12,231 nucleotides of DNA from Nitrospirota bacterium (GCA_015233485.1 JADFXO010000086.1:1-12231), one strand, 5' to 3'; shown: positions 1 through 7,838, counted from the first letter of the stretch. Notes: generated by a model not told the origin, from the sequence alone. Numbers and translations: made by a program.

Positions 1-217
1 TCCGCAGCGTAGCACAGAAAATGAGAGAGCTTATGCTTAACATTCGCTTGGTCTTCGACTACTTACGTATGTCAAAAAACTCTGCTTCTACGGCACTTGC
101 TTGATGGAGAACAAATTTACCGTGGGGCAGTGGTTTACCGACCTTGACATCCTCACTATCGATAGGATACTATATTTCGATGAGATCCTTGATTGAAAAG
201 AAGCGCATGGGCTACAA
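1..217. other. Leading segment without a recognisable gene
   Basis: I recognise no gene in this stretch. Three short open stretches compete. On the plus strand a frame is open from the window edge to a TGA at 102-104. A 30-codon reading frame starts at the overlapping ATG (104-106) and ends at a TGA at 194-196 (it begins MENKFTVGQW). On the minus strand a 36-codon stretch is open from 169 down to a TAG at 61-59 (it includes DVKVGKPLPHGK). None has a convincing Shine-Dalgarno sequence or a family match I can name. The segment may hold the tail of a gene lying outside the window, a decayed gene, or simply the flank of the AT-rich module that follows. Confidence 0.3.
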
Positions 218-255
218 AAGTGCAATGTTTCTTTGATCAAAGAAACATTGCACTT
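218..255. repeat. Perfect 38-bp palindrome upstream of the ATPase-nuclease gene
   Basis: Bases 218-236 are the exact reverse complement of 237-255, with GATC at the centre (235-238). Both arms read AAGTGCAATGTTTCTTT toward the centre. The palindrome ends 46 bp before the ATG of the downstream gene. As RNA it would make a 17-bp stem with a GATC loop. A short T run (five T) follows at about 261-265, so it could be a terminator for a gene to the left. It could equally be an operator for the ATPase gene or the end of a mobile module. The repeat itself is read directly; its function is inferred. Confidence 0.85.
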
Positions 256-301
256 GAATCATTTTTAAAGAAAAGGGTATTGGTTTGGTATAGGGAATAA
301 A

Positions 302-2308
302 ATGGCAGATGATAATATAAAAATGGATTTTGACATAGAAGGTTATGTCCTTAATGAACCTTTACCAACTTCTAAACCGCTAATGCCTTTGTTTGAAGCT
401 GTAGTTAATAGTATATATGCCGTTTCAGAGAGTAATAACCCTATGAAACATATCAAAATAAGTATTAAAAGAAATATGCAAGAACATAATCTTTTCCCTG
501 ATTCAGATGCGCAACATTCAAATAAGCCGATAATTGGTTTTATTGTGGAAGATAACGGGATTGGCTTTAATGACACTAATTTTAAATCGTTCAATACCTT
601 GTATAGTCTCTATAAAAAGAAAGCAGGCGGTAAGGGTATAGGACGTTTTTCATGGCTTCATGCCTTTAATGAAATAAAGATAGAAAGCGTTTTTAATAAA
701 AATGGACAATCTTTTGAACGTACATTTGATTTTTCAATTGACCTTCAAGGCGTTGGTAATCATAGGCAACGTGAAATCAATAAAATGACTACACATAGCA
801 TTGTTTACTTGAACGGTTATGTAGATAGATACTCATATTATTGTCCAAAAAAAGCATCGACCATTGCTCAGAATATTTTAGAGCATTGTCTTTTTACTTT
901 TATTAACGGGAATCAACCGGAAATACAAATAATCGATGATGATACAAATGAGATTATACACTTAAATAACTTATATAACGATCAAATTAAGCGTTTAACG
1001 GTAGAAAATACTGCTATCCTCAATGGACAGAAGTTTCACCTCACACATTTAAAGCTCTTAACAGCGGATCCATCACGTCAGCATACAATACACTTATGTG
1101 CAAACGACAGGGAAGTTAAAAAAATATCTGCTGAGAAAAAGATACCTGCTCTAAGCAAAAAGATTATGGATGACGATGGTAGGTCTTATTATTATTTGTG
1201 CTATGTAAACAGCCGTTTTCTTGATGAGAACGTTAATTCAAAAAGGACAGGTTTTAATTTTAACAAAGAAGGTGAACTACCTTTTGATAGCGATATTACA
1301 GAAGAGAGCTTATCAGATTTCTTGATAGAAGAGGTTAAAGAACATCTAAAAGACTTTATTGATAACCATAAAAGTAATATTATTGGAAAATTCGAAATTC
1401 TTGTAAATGAGAAACACCCTGAATATAAACCTATTCTTAAATATGTTCACACTTATGCCGATGCTCTTAAGACGGACGTTACCGATGATGAGTTACTAAG
1501 AATATTAAACGAAATACATCTAAAGAAAGATTTAGAGACTAGAAATACGGGTGATCAAGTAATTGCCAATGAAGAGTACGGGGAGCAATATAAAAAGCTG
1601 TATGACCTTTATATCGAAAACTTGAATGATGTTTCTAAAATGAATCTTTCAAAGTATGTTATCCATAGAAAAGCAATTTTGCGTTTACTTGAAAAGCTCT
1701 TACAATATAGAGCTGATGGAAAATATGAACTAGAAAGTAGTATTCATAGTCTTATTTTCCCTATGGGTACAACTTCTTATGAAACACCATATGAAAGTTC
1801 GAATTTGTGGATTATTGACGAGAAATTGGCATTTCATAAATATCTTGCATCAGATAAGCGTCTTCCGGTAAGCAAAAAAGAGCCTGACATACTCATAATA
1901 AACAATCCGGCTGCATTTTCTGAGTTGGATGAAAATATTTACAGTTCAGTTGTTATCATTGAACTCAAACGGCCTGAAAATGATACTTATACAGATAACG
2001 ATAATCCAATTGACCAGATTTTAAATTATGTAGAAAATATTAAGAAAGAGAACATAACGGATTTTCATGGTAGACCTATAAATACAACTGACTCTACTGC
2101 ATTTTATTGTTATATATTAGCTGATTTAACTCCGAAGCTAAAAAATATTGCCCAAAAACGAGACTTTCAACTCTTATCTGATAATCAAGGATTTTTCTTT
2201 TATAATAAAACAATGCGCGCGCATATTGAGATTATTTCGTTTGATAAGTTGCTTATAGATGCAAAAAAAAGAAACAATGCTATTTTTAGACATCTTGGTT
2301 TGTTATAA
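302..2308 (+). CDS. GHKL ATPase with C-terminal PD-(D/E)XK nuclease-like domain
   Basis: This is a 668-residue protein with an N-terminal Bergerat (GHKL/HATPase) ATP-binding domain, as in Hsp90, MutL and gyrase B. The visible motifs are an N box (E32, N36 in FEAVVNSIYA), a G1 box (D84-N-G-I-G88) and a G2 box (GGKGIGR, 109-115). A middle region of about 150-460 has no family I recognise. The C-terminus carries NLWIIDEKLAFHKYLASDK (501-519), then P528-D529, E554-x-K556 in VIIELKRP and a Q572 near DQILNY, which fits a PD-(D/E)XK nuclease fold. There is no signal peptide and no membrane segment, so it should be cytoplasmic. AGGG at 292-295, six bases before the ATG, supports the start. Sampled G+C is about 33%, well below the neighbours, which suggests horizontal transfer. 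Coupling of an ATPase to a nuclease points to DNA processing or phage defence, but no partner gene is visible. The ATPase call is firm, the nuclease likely and the biological role inferred. Confidence 0.82.
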   Translation: MADDNIKMDFDIEGYVLNEPLPTSKPLMPLFEAVVNSIYAVSESNNPMKHIKISIKRNMQEHNLFPDSDAQHSNKPIIGFIVEDNGIGFNDTNFKSFNTLYSLYKKKAGGKGIGRFSWLHAFNEIKIESVFNKNGQSFERTFDFSIDLQGVGNHRQREINKMTTHSIVYLNGYVDRYSYYCPKKASTIAQNILEHCLFTFINGNQPEIQIIDDDTNEIIHLNNLYNDQIKRLTVENTAILNGQKFHLTHLKLLTADPSRQHTIHLCANDREVKKISAEKKIPALSKKIMDDDGRSYYYLCYVNSRFLDENVNSKRTGFNFNKEGELPFDSDITEESLSDFLIEEVKEHLKDFIDNHKSNIIGKFEILVNEKHPEYKPILKYVHTYADALKTDVTDDELLRILNEIHLKKDLETRNTGDQVIANEEYGEQYKKLYDLYIENLNDVSKMNLSKYVIHRKAILRLLEKLLQYRADGKYELESSIHSLIFPMGTTSYETPYESSNLWIIDEKLAFHKYLASDKRLPVSKKEPDILIINNPAAFSELDENIYSSVVIIELKRPENDTYTDNDNPIDQILNYVENIKKENITDFHGRPINTTDSTAFYCYILADLTPKLKNIAQKRDFQLLSDNQGFFFYNKTMRAHIEIISFDKLLIDAKKRNNAIFRHLGLL

Positions 2309-2333
2309 GTTCAAATGACTATGAGCTGCTGTT

Positions 2334-2557
2334 GTGAAAGTCGAATTAACACCTGATGCTGCGCAGTGGGTCGAGGCCGGGCTTACCACCGGACGCTTCC
2401 CCACGCCAGCGGATGCCATTCGTTACGCAGTCAATCACGCGAAGGTGTCTATACTTCGCGCAGAACTGAAGGTCTCCGTTTTAACCCGAACGAGGTGCGC
2501 CGCTTTACGCGTGAGCACATTGCCCGCTTTACTCCCCCCGGCCACAGCATTTTTTGA
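2334..2557 (+). pseudogene. Frameshifted ParD-like antitoxin remnant
   Basis: Starting at a GTG (2334), the first 45 codons read like a ParD-type ribbon-helix-helix antitoxin: VELTPDAAQWVEAG, then GRFPTPADAIRYAVNHAK, then LRAEL. After about 2468 this frame turns into sequence that only mirrors secA. The -1 frame continues the expected antitoxin tail (EGLRFNPNEVRRFTREHIAR) and stops at 2555-2557. Joined at the CTGAAG around 2466-2471, the two halves give about 75 residues, close to the usual ParD length of about 80. A single-base deletion would explain this. No ParE-like toxin follows; the 3' end instead overlaps the convergent 3' end of secA by 29 bp. The N-terminal resemblance is clear. The frameshift interpretation is inferred, and a sequencing error or programmed shift is possible. 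Confidence 0.6.
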
Positions 2558-5225
2558 ATTTTTTTCCGCTTCCACAGGAACACGGGTCGTTTCTGCCGGT
2601 TTTCTTGCCCTTTCTTATTACCTGTACACTCTCAGCGTCGCTTCTGTTATAGAACACCTGCTGCTTCTTAGGGGCTGCCACCGCCGCCGGTAACGCCTCG
2701 CCCTCCGTGTGTATCTGTATGTGGAACATACGGCTTAGAAACTCCGACGTTATCCTGTATGTCATATCGGCAAACATGTCAAAGGCCTCTTTCTTGTATT
2801 CAACCAGCGGGTCCTTCTGCCCGTATCCCCGCAGGCCTATGCCCTCTTTCAGGTGGTCCATTGCCAGCAGGTGGTCCTTCCACTGCGTGTCAAGTATTTG
2901 CAGCAGCGTCTGCTTCTCAAGATAGCGTATTAAATCGGGCGATGTGTTTTTCTCTTTCTCCTCATAGTGCCGCTGTGCTATCTCAAGTAATCTTTCCCTT
3001 ATGATATTTAAGTTAGCCGCATCGCCTAAGGTTTCCTTTAAGTAGCTCTTTGGCACCTCAAATGCGCCATACGCCGAGTCCCACAGGGCGTTCATGTCCC
3101 ATTCCTCAGCGTATGTGTCCTCGGGGCAGTGTGCCGCGATGAGGTCATCCACCGTGTCCTTTATCATGTCAGTTACCTTGTCTTTCAGCGACGCCGAACT
3201 CAGTATCTCCTTCCTGAACGAGTATATCTCCGTCCTCTGTTTGTTCATAACGTCGTCGTACTCAATCAGGTGCTTTCTTATGTCGAAGTTGTGTGCCTCG
3301 ACCTTTTTCTGCGCGTTGGCTATTGCTTTTGAGACCATCGAATTTTCAATCGGCACGTCGTCTTCCATTCCAAGGCGGCTCATCAGGCCGGCTATCTTGT
3401 CAGAACCGAAGATTCTCATCAGGTCATCCTCTAATGACAAATAGAATTTCGACAGACCCGGATCCCCCTGCCTTCCGGAACGTCCCCTCAACTGGTTGTC
3501 TATTCTTCTGGCCTCATGCCGCTCCGTACCCAGTATATACAACCCGCCCGCCCCAATGACCTGTTCTTTCTCCCCGGCGCAGAGCTGCTCAGCCTTTGCA
3601 AGGGCGTCTTTGTACTGCTGCGGCGTGTAGTCCTTTATATCTCGCAGCATGTCATGGGCTATCCCCTTGGGGTTTCCACCTAAGACTATATCCGTCCCGC
3701 GCCCTGCCATGTTTGTTGCTATCGTTACGCCGCCATATCTGCCGGCCTGGGCAATTATCTCCGCCTCTTTTTCGTGATACTTCGCGTTTAACACGCTATG
3801 GGGAATTTTTGCCTTCTTAAGCTCCCTCGACAGGACCTCGGACTTCTCTATGGAAATTGTGCCCACCAGCACGGGCTGGCCTTTTTCGTGGCAGCCTTGA
3901 ATATCGGCGGTTACGGCATTAAATTTGGCCTGCTCAGTCTTATATATGGAGTCTGCCAGGTCAGCCCTCGACATGGGTTTATTCGTCGGGATTACCATCA
4001 CATCGAGGTTATAAATCTTTCCGAATTCCTCCGCCTCAGTGTCGGCCGTGCCGGTCATGCCGGCAAGTTTCTTGTACATCCTGAAGTAGTTCTGAAAGGT
4101 TATCGTGGCCAGAGTCTGGTTTTCGCTTTCGATCTTCACCCCTTCTTTTGCCTCTATCGCCTGATGAAGTCCGTCCGACCAGCGCCGCCCGGGCATCAGA
4201 CGCCCCGTGAACTCATCCACTATCAGCACCTCGCCGTCTGAGATAACATAGTCAACGTCCCTTTTATAGAGGTGGTGCGCCTTGAGGCCTTGCAGGACGT
4301 GATGCACGAGTTCTATGTTTATCGGGTCAAAGAGGTTATCCACCCCGAGCAATCTTTCGGCGTGCACTCCACCCTCTTCCGTAAGGATGGCGTTTTTTGT
4401 CTTTTCGTCTATTGTGAAATCAATGTTTATCTGTAATTTGGGGATTATCCTGTTTATATTGTAGTACTTGTCAGTGGATTCCTCAGACGGGCCTGAGATT
4501 ATCAAGGGCGTTCGGGCCTCGTCAATAAGGATGCTGTCAACCTCGTCGACGATGGCAAAGTTCTGCTCCCGTTGGACATAGTCCTGCAGTTCATACTTCA
4601 TATTATCTCTCAAGTAGTCAAAGCCGAATTCGTTGTTTGTCCCGTATGTGATGTCAGCACGATAGGCCTCCTGGCGCGAACATGGCCGAAGGTAATCGTT
4701 TTTTTCGTAGTCGGACTTAAACGCAGGGTCGTAAAGAAATGAGCTGTCGTGCTGAATAACCCCTATGGAAAGTCCGAGGAAGTGATATATCGGCCCCATC
4801 CACTGCGTATCCCTTCGGGCCAGGTAATCATTCACCGTTACCACGTGAACGCCGTGTCCACCGAGGGCGTTGAGATATACGGGCAGAGTTGCAACAAGTG
4901 TCTTGCCCTCTCCTGTCTTCATCTCGGCAATCGTCCCGTGGTGCAGCACCATGCCGCCAATAAGCTGTACGTCAAAGTGTCTCATACTCACCGTACGCCG
5001 CGATACCTCTCTGACTACCGCGAAGGCCTCGTTGAGCAAGGCATCCAGCGTCTCGCCCTTGTTCAGGCGTTCATTAAACTCCGCAGTCTTAGCCCGCAGC
5101 TCATCGTCTGTCTTTGAGGCAATGCCTGCCTCAAGGGCGTTTATCTCATCCACAAGGGGGAAGAGTTTCTTCAGCTCCCGCTCGTTCTTTGTACCAAATA
5201 TCTTACTTAAAACCATGTTTAACAT
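2529..5225 (-). CDS. secA: Protein translocase subunit SecA
   Basis: SecA is the ATP-driven motor that pushes preproteins through SecYEG at the inner membrane. The 898 residues are close to the 901 of E. coli SecA. Visible features in order: NBD1 with Walker A MKTGEGKT (102-109) and the DEAD-type DEVDSILIDEARTPLI (227-242); the preprotein-binding region; LAGMTGTADTEAEEF (387-401); NBD2 with MAGRGTDIVLGGNP (506-519) and RIDNQLRGRSGRQGDPG (574-590); helical scaffold and wing; and a C-terminal zinc-binding SEC-C motif with C882, C884, C893 and C894. Zinc and SecB binding are known for this tail. AAGAGG lies nine bases before the chosen ATG; an in-frame ATG three codons on (MVLSKIF) is an alternative. 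It is the last gene of the bioF-SDR-bioD run, 31 bp after bioD, and probably also has its own promoter. No clear terminator is visible beyond its stop, where it meets the antitoxin remnant. Confidence 0.98.
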   Translation of the reverse strand: MLNMVLSKIFGTKNERELKKLFPLVDEINALEAGIASKTDDELRAKTAEFNERLNKGETLDALLNEAFAVVREVSRRTVSMRHFDVQLIGGMVLHHGTIAEMKTGEGKTLVATLPVYLNALGGHGVHVVTVNDYLARRDTQWMGPIYHFLGLSIGVIQHDSSFLYDPAFKSDYEKNDYLRPCSRQEAYRADITYGTNNEFGFDYLRDNMKYELQDYVQREQNFAIVDEVDSILIDEARTPLIISGPSEESTDKYYNINRIIPKLQINIDFTIDEKTKNAILTEEGGVHAERLLGVDNLFDPINIELVHHVLQGLKAHHLYKRDVDYVISDGEVLIVDEFTGRLMPGRRWSDGLHQAIEAKEGVKIESENQTLATITFQNYFRMYKKLAGMTGTADTEAEEFGKIYNLDVMVIPTNKPMSRADLADSIYKTEQAKFNAVTADIQGCHEKGQPVLVGTISIEKSEVLSRELKKAKIPHSVLNAKYHEKEAEIIAQAGRYGGVTIATNMAGRGTDIVLGGNPKGIAHDMLRDIKDYTPQQYKDALAKAEQLCAGEKEQVIGAGGLYILGTERHEARRIDNQLRGRSGRQGDPGLSKFYLSLEDDLMRIFGSDKIAGLMSRLGMEDDVPIENSMVSKAIANAQKKVEAHNFDIRKHLIEYDDVMNKQRTEIYSFRKEILSSASLKDKVTDMIKDTVDDLIAAHCPEDTYAEEWDMNALWDSAYGAFEVPKSYLKETLGDAANLNIIRERLLEIAQRHYEEKEKNTSPDLIRYLEKQTLLQILDTQWKDHLLAMDHLKEGIGLRGYGQKDPLVEYKKEAFDMFADMTYRITSEFLSRMFHIQIHTEGEALPAAVAAPKKQQVFYNRSDAESVQVIRKGKKTGRNDPCSCGSGKKFKKCCGRGE

Positions 5226-5256
5226 TTATTTTTTCCTCTTCATAGAAAATACTTTA

Positions 5257-5949
5257 TCATACATAACCTTTGATTATACCATAATCCACCGTCTTAGCGA
5301 CATCAGCCAACGTATTATAATCTATTGCGTCAAGAAAAGGCACGGCGGCAATTACCGGCACGCCGGTCAACTGCCTTATCAGGCCGATATTCGTATTGGC
5401 CGACATATCATGCTCGCCGGCCGTATTGTTAAAAACTATTCCGGCAACGGTGATTGACTTGTTTTTCATATATTCCAGCGAAAGAAGCGTGTGGTTGATA
5501 GTCCCAAGCCTGTTTGATGAGACGAGGATGGCCGGCAGGTTGAGTTTCCTTATCAGGTCAGCAACAAAGAATGTCTTCGTAATCGGCACGAGCAGTCCCC
5601 CGACACCCTCAATGATTGTCACAGAGGAATTATCGATACCCTCAAAGGATTTATATATTTCAGTGATGTCTATCGGACTGTTTTCGGCAGTGGCCGCAGC
5701 CAGAGGGGCAAGCGGGTGAACGAATCGAATAGGCGTTATTACGTCGGGGGCTTCGGTTGAACCCGTAATTGTCCTTAAGAAAAGGCCGTCTTTGGGAATA
5801 AGTGTGTTGTTAACAGCGGTGCAGCCGGTCTCAATCGGCTTTCTTACTATTACATTAAAACCCTTTTCCATGAGCATGACGGCCATGAGGGCGCTGACAA
5901 CGGTCTTTCCCACGCCGGTGTCCGTGCCCGTGACAAAAAAACCCTTCAT
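5257..5949 (-). CDS. bioD: Dethiobiotin synthetase
   Basis: BioD closes the ureido ring of dethiobiotin from 7,8-diaminopelargonic acid, CO2 and ATP, the third of the four late biotin steps; it is cytoplasmic. The 230 residues match the family length. The P-loop GTDTGVGKT (8-16, K15), the substrate-binding RKPIETG (K37 at 36-42), D54 and EGVGGLLVP (114-122) are all present at positions that match E. coli BioD to within one residue. The start ATG follows the stop of the reductase gene by one base, with AGGTG just upstream, so the genes are probably translationally coupled. secA follows after 31 bp. bioA and bioB, needed for the other late steps, are not in this window. Confidence 0.95.
   Translation of the reverse strand: MKGFFVTGTDTGVGKTVVSALMAVMLMEKGFNVIVRKPIETGCTAVNNTLIPKDGLFLRTITGSTEAPDVITPIRFVHPLAPLAAATAENSPIDITEIYKSFEGIDNSSVTIIEGVGGLLVPITKTFFVADLIRKLNLPAILVSSNRLGTINHTLLSLEYMKNKSITVAGIVFNNTAGEHDMSANTNIGLIRQLTGVPVIAAVPFLDAIDYNTLADVAKTVDYGIIKGYV
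5273..5281 (-). promoter_or_regulatory. Candidate extended -10 promoter for secA inside bioD
   Basis: The minus strand reads TGGTATAAT here, a perfect TATAAT with the TGn extension that allows a weak -35. No good -35 is seen 17 bases further up. Transcription would begin near 5266 and leave a leader of about 40 nt before the secA ATG. The motif is inside the last codons of bioD. This would let secA, an essential gene, be expressed independently of biotin control. Inferred from motif and position only. Confidence 0.42.
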
Positions 5950-5950
5950 A

Positions 5951-6655
5951 TCAACACCTGCTGTCCAGCGTAAATATCTGCCCTGTGACGGTTTTAGTAT
6001 TAAGTATAAAGAAGATCAACCCGGCGGCCTCCTCCGCGTCAGACAGAGTGTTTAAAACGCTGTCTTTTCTGGCAGCCGCGAGGGCCTTTAAATTAGCCAG
6101 CCCCATAGGCGTCCCGCAATAGCCCGGCATGACGGCGTTTACCCTGATGTTGTGTGGGGCCAATTCCCTTGCCAGCGACAATGTAAGGCCAAGCAGGGCG
6201 GCCTTTGAGGCACTATAGGCACACTGCCCTGTTGTACCTCTAACCGCCGAGCGTGAGGCAATAGTTATTATATGCCCACCTTGCTGTGCCATTAACGGCA
6301 GCATCGCCTTAATAACCCTGAAACATCCGCTCAGGTTAACGTCTATCACCTCGTCCCATAGCCTCTCAGGGTACTTGATTAATAACCCATCGGCGGCAAT
6401 GCCGGCGGCGTTGATAACATGGTCGATTGTGCCGTATTGGGCCTCTATCAGTTTTGAGAGATTTTCTATATCGCTTTTTTTCGTTATGTCGGCCTTTACG
6501 GCACACACGCGGGAGGCGTATTCCCTAAAATCGCCGGCGAATGTTTCGTTGGCGGTGTTATAGTGGGCGATGACGTCATAATTGTGTTGCAGGAGTTTCA
6601 GGCATATGGCCCTGCCAATTCCTCCTGATGCCCCCGTGACCAGAGCAACGCTCAT
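5951..6655 (-). CDS. SDR-family 3-oxoacyl-ACP reductase-like protein in the biotin operon
   Basis: This is a 234-residue classical short-chain dehydrogenase/reductase. It has the NADP(H)-binding TGASGGIG (7-14), NAAG (82-85), the structural N107, and a catalytic S134, Y147, K151 triad in YSASK with the Ser-Tyr and Tyr-Lys spacing of FabG. The family reduces 3-oxoacyl-ACP in fatty acid synthesis. Its ATG overlaps the bioF stop by 4 nt (ATGA) and bioD begins one base after its stop, so it belongs to the biotin operon. FabG-like genes are known in some biotin clusters, for example in Desulfovibrio, where they are thought to serve pimeloyl-ACP assembly. The C-terminus (GQIFTLDSRC) departs from the usual FabG ending, so it may be a dedicated version. 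The SDR call is firm; the substrate is inferred. Confidence 0.85.
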   Translation of the reverse strand: MSVALVTGASGGIGRAICLKLLQHNYDVIAHYNTANETFAGDFREYASRVCAVKADITKKSDIENLSKLIEAQYGTIDHVINAAGIAADGLLIKYPERLWDEVIDVNLSGCFRVIKAMLPLMAQQGGHIITIASRSAVRGTTGQCAYSASKAALLGLTLSLARELAPHNIRVNAVMPGYCGTPMGLANLKALAAARKDSVLNTLSDAEEAAGLIFFILNTKTVTGQIFTLDSRC

Positions 6656-7803
6656 TTACGGGACCCCAGTATTCCCTCAGACAGGGCATTGACGACCCGC
6701 TCAATGTCCTCTTGTTCATGGGAGGCCGAAATGGAAATCCTAAGTCGCGGCGTTTTCACAGTCGGCGGCCTGATAGCGGGGACATAGATACCCATCTCAA
6801 GCAAACGCCCTGAAATGCGTAAAGTCTCAACCGTCGAATCGAACACTACGGGGATAATTGGCGTCTCATCAGATGTTACCGCCAATCCCTCTGACAGGAG
6901 CACACGGCGGCAGGCGGTAATATTCTCCCGGAGTTTAACAATTAATTCGGGATGTGCCTCAATGTAATCGATTGCCGCGATGGACGCCGCAGCCGCCGAG
7001 GCAGGCAGGGCAGTTGAGTATATAAGAGACCGCGCGGTGTTAAATAAATAATCTACTACCGCCTCTGAGGCGGCGGCAAACCCTCCAACTGAGCCGAGTG
7101 CCTTGGAGTATGTCCCCATTTGAACTATATTATTGTCCGGCGTTACGTTAAAATGCGCAAGTGCGCCTTTCCCGCTTCCCATGACTCCGGTTGCGTGGGC
7201 GTCGTCAATGTATAGAACCGCGTTATATTTACGGCACAACATGTCCAGATTATAAATATCAGCGATATCGCCGTCCATGCTGAAGACCGACTCTGTAATG
7301 ACAAATTTATTAGTGCTCTGGGATTTTCTAAGCAGCAGCTCAAGCTGGTTAAGGTCGTTGTGTCTATATATATACTTTGTTGCGGCAGAGAGCCTGCAGC
7401 CGTCAACGATACTGGCGTGGTTGAGTTCGTCGCTGAAAATGGCGGAGTGGGCATCTGTTAACGCGGGGATTGCCCCTGTGTTTGCGGCGTAGCCGGAGTT
7501 AAACATAACCGCCTTGTCCGCGCCTTTGAGTGAGGCGGTCTTCTCTTCCAGCATGGCGTGAATGGATGTGCCGCCACTTATGAGTCTCGACGCCCCTGCG
7601 CCGTGCCCAAAGTCCATGAGGGCATTTTGTGCCGCCCTGACTATCACGGGGTTTGAGGCGAGGCCGAGGTAGTCGTTTGAGGAGAAATTCAGAAACTCAC
7701 GGCCTCCTATAGTAATCGTCCTGCCCGCACGGCAGTCTCTGTTTTTGACTGTCCTAAGGAGGTCTTGCCTTTTGAGTTCTTCTATTTTATCGTTGTAGTT
7801 CAT
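6652..7803 (-). CDS. bioF: 8-amino-7-oxononanoate synthase
   Basis: BioF is the PLP-dependent enzyme that condenses pimeloyl-thioester with L-alanine, releasing CO2, to begin the late biotin pathway. The 383 residues match the family. Seen: NFSSNDYLGLA (39-49), DELNHASIVDGCRLS (125-139, with H129 that stacks on PLP), ESVFSMDGD (171-179), DDAHATGVMGSG (200-211, D200 and H203) and the PLP lysine K234 in TYSKALGSVGG. All key residues are intact. A related enzyme, 2-amino-3-ketobutyrate CoA ligase, shares the fold, but the coupled bioD makes BioF the better call. No Shine-Dalgarno sequence precedes the ATG, and a candidate promoter lies so close that the message may be leaderless. It is the first gene of the operon. 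Confidence 0.93.
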   Translation of the reverse strand: MNYNDKIEELKRQDLLRTVKNRDCRAGRTITIGGREFLNFSSNDYLGLASNPVIVRAAQNALMDFGHGAGASRLISGGTSIHAMLEEKTASLKGADKAVMFNSGYAANTGAIPALTDAHSAIFSDELNHASIVDGCRLSAATKYIYRHNDLNQLELLLRKSQSTNKFVITESVFSMDGDIADIYNLDMLCRKYNAVLYIDDAHATGVMGSGKGALAHFNVTPDNNIVQMGTYSKALGSVGGFAAASEAVVDYLFNTARSLIYSTALPASAAAASIAAIDYIEAHPELIVKLRENITACRRVLLSEGLAVTSDETPIIPVVFDSTVETLRISGRLLEMGIYVPAIRPPTVKTPRLRISISASHEQEDIERVVNALSEGILGSRK

Positions 7804-7808
7804 AGGCC

Positions 7809-7838
7809 GTTATAATGTGGAATCTCACTCCGCGACAA
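7809..7838 (-). promoter_or_regulatory. Candidate bioF operon promoter
   Basis: On the minus strand TTGTCG (7838-7833) and TATAAC (7814-7809) are separated by 18 bases, a fair sigma-70-like match. The -10 ends only five bases before the bioF ATG, so transcription would start at about the first codon. This fits the missing Shine-Dalgarno sequence. The spacer includes one inverted-repeat end of the element at 7824-7955. I see no BirA-type operator. Inferred from motifs. Confidence 0.35.

Noticed and set aside
343..594. 83-codon open frame on the minus strand inside the ATPase gene
   Set aside because: It lies fully opposite the conserved GHKL motifs, has no ribosome site, and reads as low-complexity hydrophobic residues.
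2213..2224. ATGCGCGCGCAT palindrome
   Set aside because: It is short, lies inside the coding sequence of the ATPase gene and is explained by its codons.
2558..2693. Continuation of the antitoxin start frame to a 119-codon frame
   Set aside because: After about residue 45 it only mirrors the secA tail, including the SEC-C region; the family resemblance stops there.
3798..4241. 147-codon plus-strand frame opposite secA
   Set aside because: It is antisense to the conserved SecA helicase region; its openness comes from secA codon bias.
4870..5457. 195-codon plus-strand frame across the secA-bioD junction
   Set aside because: It is antisense to two well-supported genes and has no recognisable motif.
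7143..7454. 103-codon minus-strand frame inside bioF
   Set aside because: It is another frame of the same strand over the BioF active-site region, which is fully conserved in the bioF frame.
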